DNA of 34,608 bases from Bacteroidota bacterium (GCA_023419095.1 JAEZYN010000087.1:1-34608); one strand, 5' to 3'; shown: positions 23,374-32,075, counted from the first letter of the stretch. Notes: generated by a model from the letters alone, not told the origin. Made by a program: numbers and translations.

Positions 23374-24231
23374 TTATACCAGTGCTTTCAGATAGTCGCC
23401 ATAGCCACTTTTGCCGTATTTCTTTGCAGATTCCAGCAACTGTTCTTTATTGATGAAACCTTTGCTGTAAGCGATTTCTTCTATACAGGAAATCTTAAAA
23501 CCCTGTCTTTTCTCCAGAACTTTTACAAATTCCGAAGCTTCGTGCAGCGAATCGAATGTTCCGGTATCGAGCCATGCAGTTCCGCGCGACATTACACCGA
23601 CTTCCAGCTGACCTTTTTCCAGATAAATACGGTTAACATCCGTAATCTCGAGTTCCCCACGTGGAGAAGGTTCAAGATTTTTCGCGATTTCAACCACGGA
23701 ATTATCGTAAAAATAAAGTCCGGGAACCGCATAATTTGATTTCGGATGTTCAGGTTTCTCTTCAATTGATACCGCTTTAAAGCGATCATCAAATTCTACA
23801 ACACCATATCTTTCCGGATCTGAAACCTGATACGCGAAAACGCAGCCGCCTTCAACATTGGTTTTTGAGGCCAACAACTTCGGCAAACCGGCACCGTAAA
23901 AGATGTTATCGCCCAAAACCAGCGCCACCGAGTCTTCACCGATGAATTCTTCGCCCAAAATAAAGGCCTGCGCCAAACCGTCAGGGCTCGGTTGCACTTT
24001 GTATTGGATATTGCAACCAATCGTCGAACCGTCGCCCAAAAGTTTGATAAAACCTGCCTGATCATGCGGTGTGGTGATAATCAGGATATCTTTAATTCCC
24101 GCCAACAGCAAAGTGGAAAGCGGATAGTAAATCATCGGTTTGTCGTAAACCGGCATGAGTTGTTTACTGACCGCGATGGTTAACGGATATAGTCTGGTGC
24201 CGGAGCCGCCGGCGAGGATAATTCCCTTCAT
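23374..24231 (-). CDS. rmlA: Glucose-1-phosphate thymidylyltransferase
   Basis: This enzyme makes dTDP-glucose from dTTP and glucose 1-phosphate, the entry to dTDP-rhamnose and other dTDP-deoxysugars. It has 285 residues, standard for RmlA short forms. The nucleotide-binding signature is LAGGSGTRLYPLT at 7-18, with SKQLMPVYDKPMIYYPLS directly after. VLGDNIFYGAG holds the metal-binding aspartate, and EEKPEHPKSNYAVPGLYFYD and RGTAWLDTGT complete the family blocks. It is the last gene of the operon, separated from rmlB by an unrelated GxxExxY gene, and is followed by a terminator. Confidence 0.97.
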   Translation of the reverse strand: MKGIILAGGSGTRLYPLTIAVSKQLMPVYDKPMIYYPLSTLLLAGIKDILIITTPHDQAGFIKLLGDGSTIGCNIQYKVQPSPDGLAQAFILGEEFIGEDSVALVLGDNIFYGAGLPKLLASKTNVEGGCVFAYQVSDPERYGVVEFDDRFKAVSIEEKPEHPKSNYAVPGLYFYDNSVVEIAKNLEPSPRGELEITDVNRIYLEKGQLEVGVMSRGTAWLDTGTFDSLHEASEFVKVLEKRQGFKISCIEEIAYSKGFINKEQLLESAKKYGKSGYGDYLKALV

Positions 24232-24282
24232 GTGAGTACAAATTTTACGAATTACTTCGAATTATGCGAATTTAAGTAGTTC

Positions 24283-24663
24283 TTAAAGATTAATAATACG
24301 CCTGTAAGTAAGTGATTTCTCGCCAAAGTTCACTAAGATTCCAAGCTTGTTGTGAGTAGCCTTTAAATAATTATGTAGCTGTCGTCCGAAATTATCATGA
24401 ATAAAGGAAGTCGATTTAACTTCGACAATTATTTCGTCATAGCACAGAAAATCAGCGCGGTAGGTTTTGTTTAATTTTTCGCCATTATAATATATTGCGA
24501 GTCTCTTTTCGCGTTCGAACGGAATTTGATTTTTCAGAAACTCCTTAGCAAGCACTTCAGAATACACGGCTTCAAGAAAACCACTTCCCAAAGAAGAATG
24601 AATCGCCATACAAATCCCGATGATCCTGTAGCTTTCCTCTTTGAAAATAATTTTGTCTTCCAC
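24283..24663 (-). CDS. GxxExxY protein
   Basis: A 126-residue protein of the GxxExxY family, named for the motif seen here as GSGFLEAVYSEVL. The fold belongs to the PD-(D/E)xK nuclease-like group: RADFLCYDEIIVEVKS carries the D, E and K that would form such a site, and LHNYLKATHNKLGILVNFGEKSLTYRRII closes the domain. Its cellular role is unknown. It begins with GTG (24661-24663) and an in-frame stop lies just upstream, so the start is fairly well fixed. It sits between rmlB (17-base gap) and rmlA (51-base gap) on the same strand. Family members occur as single insertions in Bacteroidota sugar operons, in my memory. Confidence 0.85.
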   Translation of the reverse strand: MEDKIIFKEESYRIIGICMAIHSSLGSGFLEAVYSEVLAKEFLKNQIPFEREKRLAIYYNGEKLNKTYRADFLCYDEIIVEVKSTSFIHDNFGRQLHNYLKATHNKLGILVNFGEKSLTYRRIINL

Positions 24664-24680
24664 GATTCGTGTAATTCGAC

Positions 24681-25772
24681 TTAATTTGTACTATTCGTAT
24701 ACTGCGAAGCATAATATTTCTGATAATCACCGCTAGTAACGTGCTCCAGCCATTCTTTGTTCTCCAAGAACCAGTCAATCGTTTTTGCGAGGCCCTGTTC
24801 AAATGTTACAGACGGATACCAGCCGAGTTCTCTGTTCAGTTTGGATGCATCAATAGCGTAGCGTTTATCATGTCCAGGTCTGTCTTTCACGTAGGTAATC
24901 AGCTTTTCTGAATGACCGGCAGGGTTGCCGAGTTTTTCATCCATTTGTTTAATGAGTTCTTTCACCAAATCGATGTTCTGCCATTCATTGAAGCCACCGA
25001 TATTGTAGGTTTCGCCGGTTTTGGCTTCAAAAAATATCTGATGGATGGCTTTTGCGTGATCGATCACGAACAGCCAGTCGCGGGTGTATTTTCCGTCGCC
25101 GTAGATTGGGAGCGGTTTTCCATTGATAATATTTGAAATACAGAGCGGAATCAGTTTTTCCGGAAAGTGATTCGGACCGTAGTTATTCGAACAGTTCGAG
25201 ACGATGAAAGGCATTCCATACGTGTTCCCGTACGCTCTTACTAAATGATCAGAAGCTGCTTTACTTGCTGAATAGGGCGATTGCGGATCGTAAGCGGTAG
25301 TTTCTAAAAAGAAACCGGTTTCGCCCAAACTTCCGTACACCTCATCGGTAGAGACGTGATAAAACAGGTTTTTACGTGTTTCATCGGGGAAATTTCCGTG
25401 CTGGTGATCTGGGTTTAAAGTCCAGAATTCGCGGCAAAGATTCAGCAAATTGGCCGTGCCGTTTACGTTGGTATTGATGAACGCGTTTGGATCTGTGATG
25501 CTTCGGTCTACGTGGCTTTCTGCCGCGAGATGCAACACAGCGTCAGGATTGTGCCTTTCGAAAACACTTCGGAGTTCGTCAACTTTTGTGATATCGGCTT
25601 TTTCGAAAACGTAATTGGGTTCGTTTTCGATGTCTTTTAAATTTTCAAGGTTTCCGGCGTAGGTCAAAGCATCAAGGTTGATGATTTTTTTGTCGGGATT
25701 GTTCTTCACGAACTCTCGAACGACGTGCGAACCTATGAATCCGGCACCGCCGGTGATGATGATGGTTTTCAT
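24681..25772 (-). CDS. rmlB: dTDP-glucose 4,6-dehydratase
   Basis: This enzyme converts dTDP-glucose to dTDP-4-keto-6-deoxyglucose with bound NAD. It has 363 residues, normal length. The Rossmann motif is GGAGFIG (8-14), with LAAESHVDRSI, STDEVYGSLG and YSASKAASDHL carrying the catalytic T-D-E and Y-x3-K. NCSNNYGPNHFPEKLIPL and DYLFVIDHAKAI-like segments are the substrate-binding blocks. The final 30 residues (EWLEHVTSGDYQKYYASQ) are the usual RmlB tail. It is 27 bases after rmlC in the operon. Confidence 0.97.
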   Translation of the reverse strand: MKTIIITGGAGFIGSHVVREFVKNNPDKKIINLDALTYAGNLENLKDIENEPNYVFEKADITKVDELRSVFERHNPDAVLHLAAESHVDRSITDPNAFINTNVNGTANLLNLCREFWTLNPDHQHGNFPDETRKNLFYHVSTDEVYGSLGETGFFLETTAYDPQSPYSASKAASDHLVRAYGNTYGMPFIVSNCSNNYGPNHFPEKLIPLCISNIINGKPLPIYGDGKYTRDWLFVIDHAKAIHQIFFEAKTGETYNIGGFNEWQNIDLVKELIKQMDEKLGNPAGHSEKLITYVKDRPGHDKRYAIDASKLNRELGWYPSVTFEQGLAKTIDWFLENKEWLEHVTSGDYQKYYASQYTNSTN

Positions 25773-25799
25773 TTACTGAATGAATTTCGGAATGTTGTT

Positions 25800-26345
25800 T
25801 TAAAAATTCTGGGCTGAAAATGCAGGCAGAGTCCGGTCTTTTTCAGACAGGAGGATATCTTCAGGTGCCAATTTCCAGTCGATGTTGAGATCGGGGTCGT
25901 TCCAGATCACGCTACCTTCAGAGTCTTTGTTGTAAAAATTGTCGCATTTATAACTAAAAATTGCGGTATCACTCAACACCGAAAAGCCATGACCAAACCC
26001 GCGCGGCACGTAAAGTTGAAGTTTATTTTCCGGTGTTAGCTCAAGACCGAACCATTTACCGAAAGTCGCTGAATCTTTGCGCAGGTCAACCGCTACATCG
26101 AAGACCTTCCCTTCGAGGCAGGACACCAGTTTAGCCTGTGCATGCAAACCTTTCTGCAGATGGATGCCGCGCAGGACGCCGTACGACGATTTTGAGATAT
26201 TATCCTGCACGAAATGGCCATTCAGACCGGTGAGCTGTTCAAATTTAGCCTCGTTGTACTTTTCATAAAAGTAGCCGCGTTCATCTTCTATCACGCTGGG
26301 TTCTATGATGTAACAGTCTTTGAGCGGTGTTTCAGTTATTTTCAT
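25800..26345 (-). CDS. rmlC: dTDP-4-dehydrorhamnose 3,5-epimerase
   Basis: A cupin-fold epimerase acting on the RmlB product. From the ATG at 26345 (MKITETPLKDCYIIEP) it has 181 residues, the family norm. H62 in VLRGIHLQ and Y132 in IFSYKCDNFY are the catalytic pair. FDVAVDLRKDSATFGKW and YVPRGFGHGFSVLSD are conserved strands. An upstream in-frame ATG at 26375 would overlap the preceding Gfo/Idh gene by 29 bases and add ten atypical residues; with the chosen start only one base separates the genes. No rmlD, the reductase that completes dTDP-L-rhamnose, follows. Confidence 0.96.
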   Translation of the reverse strand: MKITETPLKDCYIIEPSVIEDERGYFYEKYNEAKFEQLTGLNGHFVQDNISKSSYGVLRGIHLQKGLHAQAKLVSCLEGKVFDVAVDLRKDSATFGKWFGLELTPENKLQLYVPRGFGHGFSVLSDTAIFSYKCDNFYNKDSEGSVIWNDPDLNIDWKLAPEDILLSEKDRTLPAFSAQNF

Positions 26346-26346
26346 A

Positions 26347-27360
26347 TCATTCGGTTGAAGCGTATATTTTTTCAATGATTTTCAGCACTTGCACGCTGTC
26401 GTCAGTCGTGGTCTGAATTTCTTTTCCGTCACGTAAAAACTCGATCACATTCTGGTAAAGATGATGATGGTTTTGGGCGCTGCCTTTGAAGGTGCCATAG
26501 TCATTCGCACCGCTGGTCTCTGGCAGTTCAGGTGCGTCGTAATCACGTATAAGACATTTCTCGACCTGATTCATGTACTGACCGCCAATTTTGATTGAGC
26601 CAAACTCGGCCAGCACGGTAAGGGAACTTTCGAGATTTTCGTGGTAAGTCGAAGTAGAAAACGTGAAGCTGCCCATTCCACCGGATACAAAATCGAAAGT
26701 GATGATGCCGCTGTCTTCAAATTCGGTAAGATCTGTATGATTGAAGTCGGCAAATTTTGACTTAATGTTACTGATATCGCCAAAAAGCCAGTACATAATA
26801 TCAAGATAATGTGAGAATTGCGTATAAAGTGTACCACCGTCAAGATTTTTAGTGCCGCGCCACGAACCTTTAGCATAATAATGCTCATTCCGGTTCCAGA
26901 AACACGAAACCTGCACCATGTAAATTTTGCCGAGAACTTTAGCGTTCATGATTTCTTTCAACCAAACAGCAGGCGGCGAAAAACGGTTTTGCATCACCGG
27001 AAATACATGCACGTTATATTCAGCAGCAAGTTTTTCAAGTTGAACTGCTTCTTCAGAACACAGCGTAACCGGTTTTTCAATAATCACATGTATACGCTGT
27101 TCAATCAAAGTTTTAGCCTGGGCAAAATGGAGTCCGTTGGGCGTGCATACGGCGACAATATCTGCCGACAATGCACTTTCCAGAAAATCTTCGAGAGTAA
27201 AAAAAGCAGTTACACCCGGCAATACAGGCGCTGGCTCTGTTGCAAACTTAGGATCAATAACTGCCACGAGCTCACAACCATCGACCTGCAGCACCATTTC
27301 TGCATGTTTCTTCCCTATATGTCCGTAGCCGAGGATGGCTATTTTCTTATTCTCAACCAT
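26347..27360 (-). CDS. Gfo/Idh/MocA family NAD(P)-dependent oxidoreductase
   Basis: A 337-residue dehydrogenase from the ATG at 27360 (MVENKKIAILGYGHIGKKH). The Rossmann motif is GYGHIG (11-16). VCTPNGLHFAQAKTLIEQ and HVIIEKPVTL hold the NAD-binding and catalytic lysine region, and DGGTLYTQFSHYLDIMYWLFGD carries the conserved histidine. This arrangement resembles WbpB/WlbA-type oxidases of UDP-N-acetylglucosaminuronate, but many sugar-nucleotide dehydrogenases share it, so substrate is only a guess. A longer start at 27387 is unlikely. It is in the polysaccharide operon, between the PglC-like transferase and rmlC. Confidence 0.85.
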   Translation of the reverse strand: MVENKKIAILGYGHIGKKHAEMVLQVDGCELVAVIDPKFATEPAPVLPGVTAFFTLEDFLESALSADIVAVCTPNGLHFAQAKTLIEQRIHVIIEKPVTLCSEEAVQLEKLAAEYNVHVFPVMQNRFSPPAVWLKEIMNAKVLGKIYMVQVSCFWNRNEHYYAKGSWRGTKNLDGGTLYTQFSHYLDIMYWLFGDISNIKSKFADFNHTDLTEFEDSGIITFDFVSGGMGSFTFSTSTYHENLESSLTVLAEFGSIKIGGQYMNQVEKCLIRDYDAPELPETSGANDYGTFKGSAQNHHHLYQNVIEFLRDGKEIQTTTDDSVQVLKIIEKIYASTE

Positions 27361-27423
27361 TAAAAATCTTTGGGCTGTACTTCCCAAGTAAATATATGCA
27401 ACTAATACTTGGCGATGAAAAAT

Positions 27424-28014
27424 TTAATCTTTTACGATAGCGTAAAATGTATCAAAGATTATCTTTACATCTTTGAAAATGTTGTTATCATCGATATATT
27501 TTAAATTAAGATCCAGTTTTTCAGGCATTATCTTATCAATATACAGTTTCTCCGGGTCACTGCTTTCGGCTAACAGATCATTTTCATTCCGAAACCTGAT
27601 AGAAGCATAATCTGTAATGCCGGGCCGCACTGAAAGTACGCGTATCTGTCTTTGATCATACAAATCCGTATATTTTTTTACCTCAGGACGTGGCCCAACG
27701 AAAGACATGTCACCTTTAAGAACATTAAAAAGCTGGGGCAACTCGTCCAGTTTGTACTTTCTCAGATAAAATCCAATATTCGTAATACGTGAATCACGAC
27801 TGCCCACGGTGAGAGCACCTTTCGAAAAAGAATCAGGCCGCATGGTACGGAACTTTAACACTTTGAAAATCCTGCCTCCTTTGCCGCTTCTCTCCTGTCT
27901 GTAAAGTATTCCGCCTTTGCTGTCTAAAGCTATAAACAAAGAAATTATTGCAAAAACCGGCAAGAGTATTATAATGCCGACAAGTGATAATACGATATCG
28001 AAAATACGCTTCAT
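27424..28014 (-). CDS. PglC-like initiating sugar-phosphate transferase
   Basis: A 196-residue monotopic phosphoglycosyl transferase. It carries a sugar phosphate from a nucleotide sugar to undecaprenyl phosphate at the inner membrane, starting a glycan repeat unit. The N-terminal KRIFDIVLSLVGIIILLPVF is the re-entrant helix. Then come LYRQERSGKGGRIFKVLKFRTM, the catalytic D90-E91 in KYKLDELPQL, and KGDMSFVGPRPE. Length equals the minimal PglC/WcfS form rather than the long WcaJ form. Its ATG overlaps the stop of the aminotransferase gene by one base, so the two are coupled, a pairing also seen for the start of diamino-sugar glycans. Confidence 0.93.
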   Translation of the reverse strand: MKRIFDIVLSLVGIIILLPVFAIISLFIALDSKGGILYRQERSGKGGRIFKVLKFRTMRPDSFSKGALTVGSRDSRITNIGFYLRKYKLDELPQLFNVLKGDMSFVGPRPEVKKYTDLYDQRQIRVLSVRPGITDYASIRFRNENDLLAESSDPEKLYIDKIMPEKLDLNLKYIDDNNIFKDVKIIFDTFYAIVKD

Positions 28015-29243
28015 TAAAGTACTTTTTGAGCAATTTTGTGATAAGCATTCTCAATGCTACTGCAAATAGAGTCTATCTGCACGTCTGTAAGCTGTGGGTA
28101 AATAGGCAGAGATATTTCCCTTGCATAGTTATCATAGGCTACCGGGAAATCATTGATGTTATAACCAAGATTTTTAAATAAGGTCAGAAGCGGCATCGGC
28201 ATAAAGTGTACATTCACCGAGATGCCGTCCTCAGCAACCTTAGCCATCATTTCATCGCGCTCCTGTTCGGTTATATCATTTATTCTAAGAGCGTAAAGAT
28301 GATAACATGACTTACGGTGCTCATCTTCCATAACCGGTAGCTGGGCCCAGCTTTTCTGCTTAAAAAACTTATGATAGCGTTCAGCAACCCGTTTTCTTTC
28401 CGGCATGATAACCTGATCATACTTGCGGATCTGCGCAAGACCCAATGCGGCACAGAGATCCGGCATATTGATCTTTAAACCCTGGAAAATTATATCATAT
28501 TTCCAACTGCTCGCTCCGCCCTGCGATTTTGTAAAAGCATCTTTCGTCTGCCCATTCAGAGTCCAGAGGCGCATTGTTTTATACTCTTCCGCATTATCAA
28601 AAGGTTCAGGAAGGTTAATGCAGATTGCACCACCTTCTGCTGTGGTAATATTTTTTACTGCATGAAAAGAAAATATGGTAATATCGGCTAATATACCGCA
28701 AGGTTTACTGCCATAATAAGCACCTATGGAATGTGCAGCGTCGGAAAGCACCAGAATTCTTCCCAATTTTTTCTGATTTGACGAGACGGGCCTAAATTTA
28801 GCAACTATTTCCGGTGCCATCACCAGATTATTTACGGCAGTGTAATCGCATGGTAAACCGGCGATATCGACTGGCATAATGATTTTTGTTTTGTCAGTAA
28901 TTGCTGCGGCAATCTGGTCAACGTTCACAGTGAAGTCATCGTTCACATCTACCATAACGGGCTTAGCGCCACAATGCAAAACGGCCAGCGCAGTGGCGCT
29001 GTATGTATATGCCGGAATAATAACCTCGTCCCCTTCCCCTATACCAAACCATTTCAGAATAAGAATAGCACCGGAGGTCCAGGAATTTACACAAAGTGCA
29101 TTCGGTGCTCCGGTAAGTTTTTCAACCTCTGTCTCCAATGCTTTAACTTTTGGCCCGGTAGTGATCCAGCCAGACTGCAGTGTGTCTACCACTTCGTCGA
29201 TTACATCCTGATCAATATATGGTGGTGAGAAAGGTATTTTCAT
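28014..29243 (-). CDS. DegT/DnrJ/EryC1/StrS sugar aminotransferase
   Basis: A PLP-dependent aminotransferase (409 aa) acting on keto-sugar nucleotides. The N-terminal PFSPPYIDQDVIDEVVDTLQSGWITTGP and PAYTYSATALAV are family blocks. LSDAAHSIGAYYG holds the cofactor-binding aspartate, and K197 in FSFHAVKNITTAEGG is the Schiff-base lysine. It is longer than WbpE-type enzymes because of an insertion at about 138-160 (NNLVMAPEIVAKF...). This size and form resemble WcfR of Bacteroides fragilis, whose product is loaded by a PglC-type transferase like the next gene; that link is inference. It overlaps the GNAT gene by four bases. Confidence 0.9.
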   Translation of the reverse strand: MKIPFSPPYIDQDVIDEVVDTLQSGWITTGPKVKALETEVEKLTGAPNALCVNSWTSGAILILKWFGIGEGDEVIIPAYTYSATALAVLHCGAKPVMVDVNDDFTVNVDQIAAAITDKTKIIMPVDIAGLPCDYTAVNNLVMAPEIVAKFRPVSSNQKKLGRILVLSDAAHSIGAYYGSKPCGILADITIFSFHAVKNITTAEGGAICINLPEPFDNAEEYKTMRLWTLNGQTKDAFTKSQGGASSWKYDIIFQGLKINMPDLCAALGLAQIRKYDQVIMPERKRVAERYHKFFKQKSWAQLPVMEDEHRKSCYHLYALRINDITEQERDEMMAKVAEDGISVNVHFMPMPLLTLFKNLGYNINDFPVAYDNYAREISLPIYPQLTDVQIDSICSSIENAYHKIAQKVL

Positions 29244-29833
29244 ATCTCTAATATTTTTGTAAATCTATACATTTTTCGCTTTGCGTACGATTCGAAAACC
29301 TCAGAAACTTCGTATCCAGCGTTTTTATAAAAAGCAATTGCTTTATCGTTATCATCAAAATCGGTTGTGAGTGAAACCGGCAGATTTTCAGGATTCTGTC
29401 TGGCAATTTCTTTTTCAAATTCATCCAGCAATAATTTCCCGTATCCTTTACTATTTTTTAGCGTAGCAATGCTTAGAAGCTCCGCGTAAAATTTGTTTCC
29501 TGACGATTTTTTACTTATGTTCACAGCTATTCGTCGTAAAGCCAAAGGTCTGGTAAATAAAATTAAAATTCCCGCGAGCAGAAATCCGTTAAAATTATTT
29601 AATAAAAGTTGCTTATAAAAGCCACGATTGTCGCGGCTCCCCGCGGCAAAACCCCGTATTTTACCGCCATCCGTTAAAACCAATAAGATCCCGGGCTCTT
29701 GAAGGAAAGCTTTATAAAAGGTCTTGAGAAAGCGGCTACCTAAAGAGGACAAAAAAAATTGCGGAAAACGCTCCAGGTGTATTTCCACGATTTGCTCAAT
29801 TTCATTCTCCTCAGCAGGTTTTACTGTAATCAT
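29240..29833 (-). CDS. GNAT-family N-acetyltransferase
   Basis: A 197-residue protein with the GNAT fold. VKPAEENEIEQIVEIHLERFP forms the N-terminal strand and helix; the acetyl-CoA loop lies in LLSIATLKNSKGYGKLLLDEFEK (Q/RxxGxG-like KGYGK); AIAFYKNAGYEV is the C-terminal signature. The segment FFLSSLGSRFLKTFYKAFL is typical of GNATs in Bacteroidota glycan loci. A hydrophobic stretch (FLLAGILILF) lies at about residues 84-95. It could acetylate an amino sugar made by the adjacent aminotransferase, but that is context only. It overlaps both neighbours by four bases. Confidence 0.82.
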   Translation of the reverse strand: MITVKPAEENEIEQIVEIHLERFPQFFLSSLGSRFLKTFYKAFLQEPGILLVLTDGGKIRGFAAGSRDNRGFYKQLLLNNFNGFLLAGILILFTRPLALRRIAVNISKKSSGNKFYAELLSIATLKNSKGYGKLLLDEFEKEIARQNPENLPVSLTTDFDDNDKAIAFYKNAGYEVSEVFESYAKRKMYRFTKILEI

Positions 29834-31035
29834 TTACGTTTAAGGTTTTGCAAAATATCAGTGATTTTTCGCAGGTTTCCAGATTTTGAAAAATGATTCA
29901 TTGCATAACGGAACCCGTTTTCGCCTTTTGCCGCGCGCTGCTCTTCAGTCCACGCTGCCACTTCTTTCATAGCGTCAATAAGTACCTGCCCGTCTTCGGG
30001 CTGCACAACGAGACCGGCATCAGCGCTGATAATCGCCTTGGCAGTATCGCTGTCTACATCCAGGCTGCCAATAATAGGCTTTGCCGAAAACATGTAGGCG
30101 GGCAGCTTCGACGGAATGGAACTGTAAGCGCCGTTTTTCTTCACCGGTAACAGCATTACATCGGCTAAATCCTGTGTATGCGGGACCTTTCCCTCAGGTA
30201 CAGACATAAATTCTACGTTCGAAGCATTGAGTTTCTTTGCCAGGCTTTTGCAGTCTTCTGTTTTAGAACCGCTGCCCGCAATGAGAAGTCTTGAATTCGG
30301 GACTGAGGCTTTTACAAAAGATTCAATTAGAAATTCCACACCTGCAACAGGGCCATTATTGCCAAGGTACATAAAAGTAAAAGGTGAATCACCGCGCTTC
30401 TGATCAGTTTTTGAGTTTCTGTATTCAATGAAGCTTTCCTCATTCTGCCAATTTACGATAACTTCAAAATGGCTGAGGGGAAGATTGCGGGTTCTGGAGA
30501 GGTAAGATTTCATATTGTCTGAAATACACAATACTTTATCAGAATTCTGCAGAATATATTTATCCTTCCGCAACAGCAAACTTTGAATTAAACTCTTTCC
30601 GAAGGGTAATTTATTGGTTAGCGATTCAGGGTAAATATCCTGTATTATCGTCACACAGGGCAAATTATATTTCTTAGCAGCTCTAGCAATCGCTTCCTGG
30701 CTGAAAAGGGGCCAGGCATTCATATAAACCAGTTCAATATCCTGATGATTCTTTGAAATGTAGTCTTCGCACCAGCGACCGAAAGAAACACTTTCTTTAT
30801 ATCTTCCCAACAAACTCATCTCCGGGCTTGTAAAAGAATCGGTAACGATGTGTCGGAAGTTTTTTACAAGCTGTACAGAGGTATCGAACCTAAAGTTGTG
30901 CGGCCGGGTAGGTTTTGGCGAAATGACCACCACCTCCGACTCTTTGGAAAGTTCAGTAGCCACATCATACATTACCTGGCCGGAGACTGTAGGTTCTGGC
31001 GGGAAAACGCAGGAAATAATTAATTTATACTTCAT
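29830..31035 (-). CDS. Glycosyltransferase family 4-like protein
   Basis: A 401-residue GT-B glycosyltransferase. The N-terminal CVFPPEPTVSGQVMYDVATELSKESEVVVISP is the acceptor-domain opening of GT4 proteins. VTIIQDIYPESL and SDKVLCISDNMKSYL are the middle blocks. The donor domain has FMYLGNNGPVAGVEFLIESF, LIAGSGSKTEDC and an acidic end SSIPSKLPAYMFSAKPII with a modified E-x7-E site (the first glutamate is not evident). The WbuB/colanic-type similarity is general; donor and acceptor are unknown. It overlaps the GNAT gene (four bases) and follows the epimerase by two bases. Confidence 0.87.
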   Translation of the reverse strand: MKYKLIISCVFPPEPTVSGQVMYDVATELSKESEVVVISPKPTRPHNFRFDTSVQLVKNFRHIVTDSFTSPEMSLLGRYKESVSFGRWCEDYISKNHQDIELVYMNAWPLFSQEAIARAAKKYNLPCVTIIQDIYPESLTNKLPFGKSLIQSLLLRKDKYILQNSDKVLCISDNMKSYLSRTRNLPLSHFEVIVNWQNEESFIEYRNSKTDQKRGDSPFTFMYLGNNGPVAGVEFLIESFVKASVPNSRLLIAGSGSKTEDCKSLAKKLNASNVEFMSVPEGKVPHTQDLADVMLLPVKKNGAYSSIPSKLPAYMFSAKPIIGSLDVDSDTAKAIISADAGLVVQPEDGQVLIDAMKEVAAWTEEQRAAKGENGFRYAMNHFSKSGNLRKITDILQNLKRK

Positions 31036-31037
31036 TG

Positions 31038-32075
31038 TTAGCTACCTGCAATTTCTGAAGAAGCAGTTTCGGTTTGATATTTTTTGCTCTGCTCATCAAT
31101 CCAAGTGAAGGTTTTTTTCATTCCTTCAGCAAGAGGTTCACTCACTTCCCATCCTATTTTCTCGCGGAAAAGTTTGTTGTCAGAATTACGCCCTTTCACG
31201 CCCAGCGGACATTTAAAGCCATATTTGTCTATAAATTCCTGGCCTTCAATATTTTTAATGGAAAGATTTTTCCCTGAGATATCAATTGCAAGCTGCGCCA
31301 GGTGATTGATTGGGACCATCTCTTCGCTGCCGATATTGACCGGACCAATAAAATCCGAATCCATCAGACGAAGTACTGCTTCTACACATTCATCCACATA
31401 CAGGAATGAGCGTGTCTGAAGACCATTACCCCAAACTTCGATTTCGTCACCTTCCGGCGTTTCTGAAGCTTTTCGGCACATTGCCGCCGGCGATTTTTCC
31501 TTTCCGCCTCTCCAGGTACCCTGTGGTCCGAAAATATTATGAAAACGTGCAATGCGTACGTCGAGATTATAGTTGCGGTTGAAAGCAAGGAAAACGCGCT
31601 CAGAGAACAGCTTTTCCCACCCGTATTCTGAGTCCGGGTTGGCAGGATATGCAGAAGATTCTTCACAGTTGGGGTTATCAGGATCTAACTGGTTGTGTTC
31701 CGGATACATGCAGGCTGAAGATGAATAAAATACTTTTTTAACACGCTTATTGACGCATTCCTTAGCTACGTTCAGATTGATCATCGCGGAATTGTGCATA
31801 ACATTTGCATCATTTTGGCCGGTAAAGATGTACAGAGCACCGCCCATATCGGCTGCCAACTGATAAAGTTCGTCTACACCTTCTTCGATCACCAATTCCA
31901 CAACGCGGGGATCGGTAAGATCGCCTAAGATAAATTCGTGGCAGATTTCACTATGATCAAAATATTCGTGCTTTTTTACATCACAAATACGGACGTGGTG
32001 CCCTTCATTTTTCAATCTTTTTGCAAGGTGCCCGCCGATAAAGCCTCCACCGCCCAGAATAACTATTTTTTTCAT
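31038..32075 (-). CDS. GDP-mannose 3,5-epimerase-like NAD-dependent epimerase
   Basis: A 345-residue short-chain-dehydrogenase epimerase. The Rossmann motif is GGGGFIGGHL (8-17). Blocks that mark it as close to plant GDP-mannose 3,5-epimerase are YQLAADMGG, SSSACMYPE with C122, Y151-x3-K155, and FHNIFGPQGTWRGGKEKSPAAMCRKA with K194; C and K correspond to the acid/base pair of that enzyme. LQTRSFLYVDECVEAVLRL and KGRNSDNKLFREKIGW also match. The reaction would give GDP-L-galactose (and GDP-L-gulose). Other extended epimerases share some blocks. It lies two bases before the GT4 gene and 63 bases after the cupin gene, which itself resembles the mannose-phosphate isomerase domain. Confidence 0.8.
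   Translation of the reverse strand: MKKIVILGGGGFIGGHLAKRLKNEGHHVRICDVKKHEYFDHSEICHEFILGDLTDPRVVELVIEEGVDELYQLAADMGGALYIFTGQNDANVMHNSAMINLNVAKECVNKRVKKVFYSSSACMYPEHNQLDPDNPNCEESSAYPANPDSEYGWEKLFSERVFLAFNRNYNLDVRIARFHNIFGPQGTWRGGKEKSPAAMCRKASETPEGDEIEVWGNGLQTRSFLYVDECVEAVLRLMDSDFIGPVNIGSEEMVPINHLAQLAIDISGKNLSIKNIEGQEFIDKYGFKCPLGVKGRNSDNKLFREKIGWEVSEPLAEGMKKTFTWIDEQSKKYQTETASSEIAGS

Noticed and set aside
26346..26375. Longer start for rmlC at 26375
   Set aside because: It overlaps the preceding gene and adds atypical residues; MKITET at 26345 is the family start.
26818..27363. 181-residue plus-strand ORF opposite the Gfo/Idh gene
   Set aside because: It lies entirely within the opposite-strand gene and has no recognisable domain.
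27361..27387. Longer start for the Gfo/Idh oxidoreductase at 27387
   Set aside because: It adds nine residues (MGSTAQRFL) before the Rossmann strand that do not fit the family.
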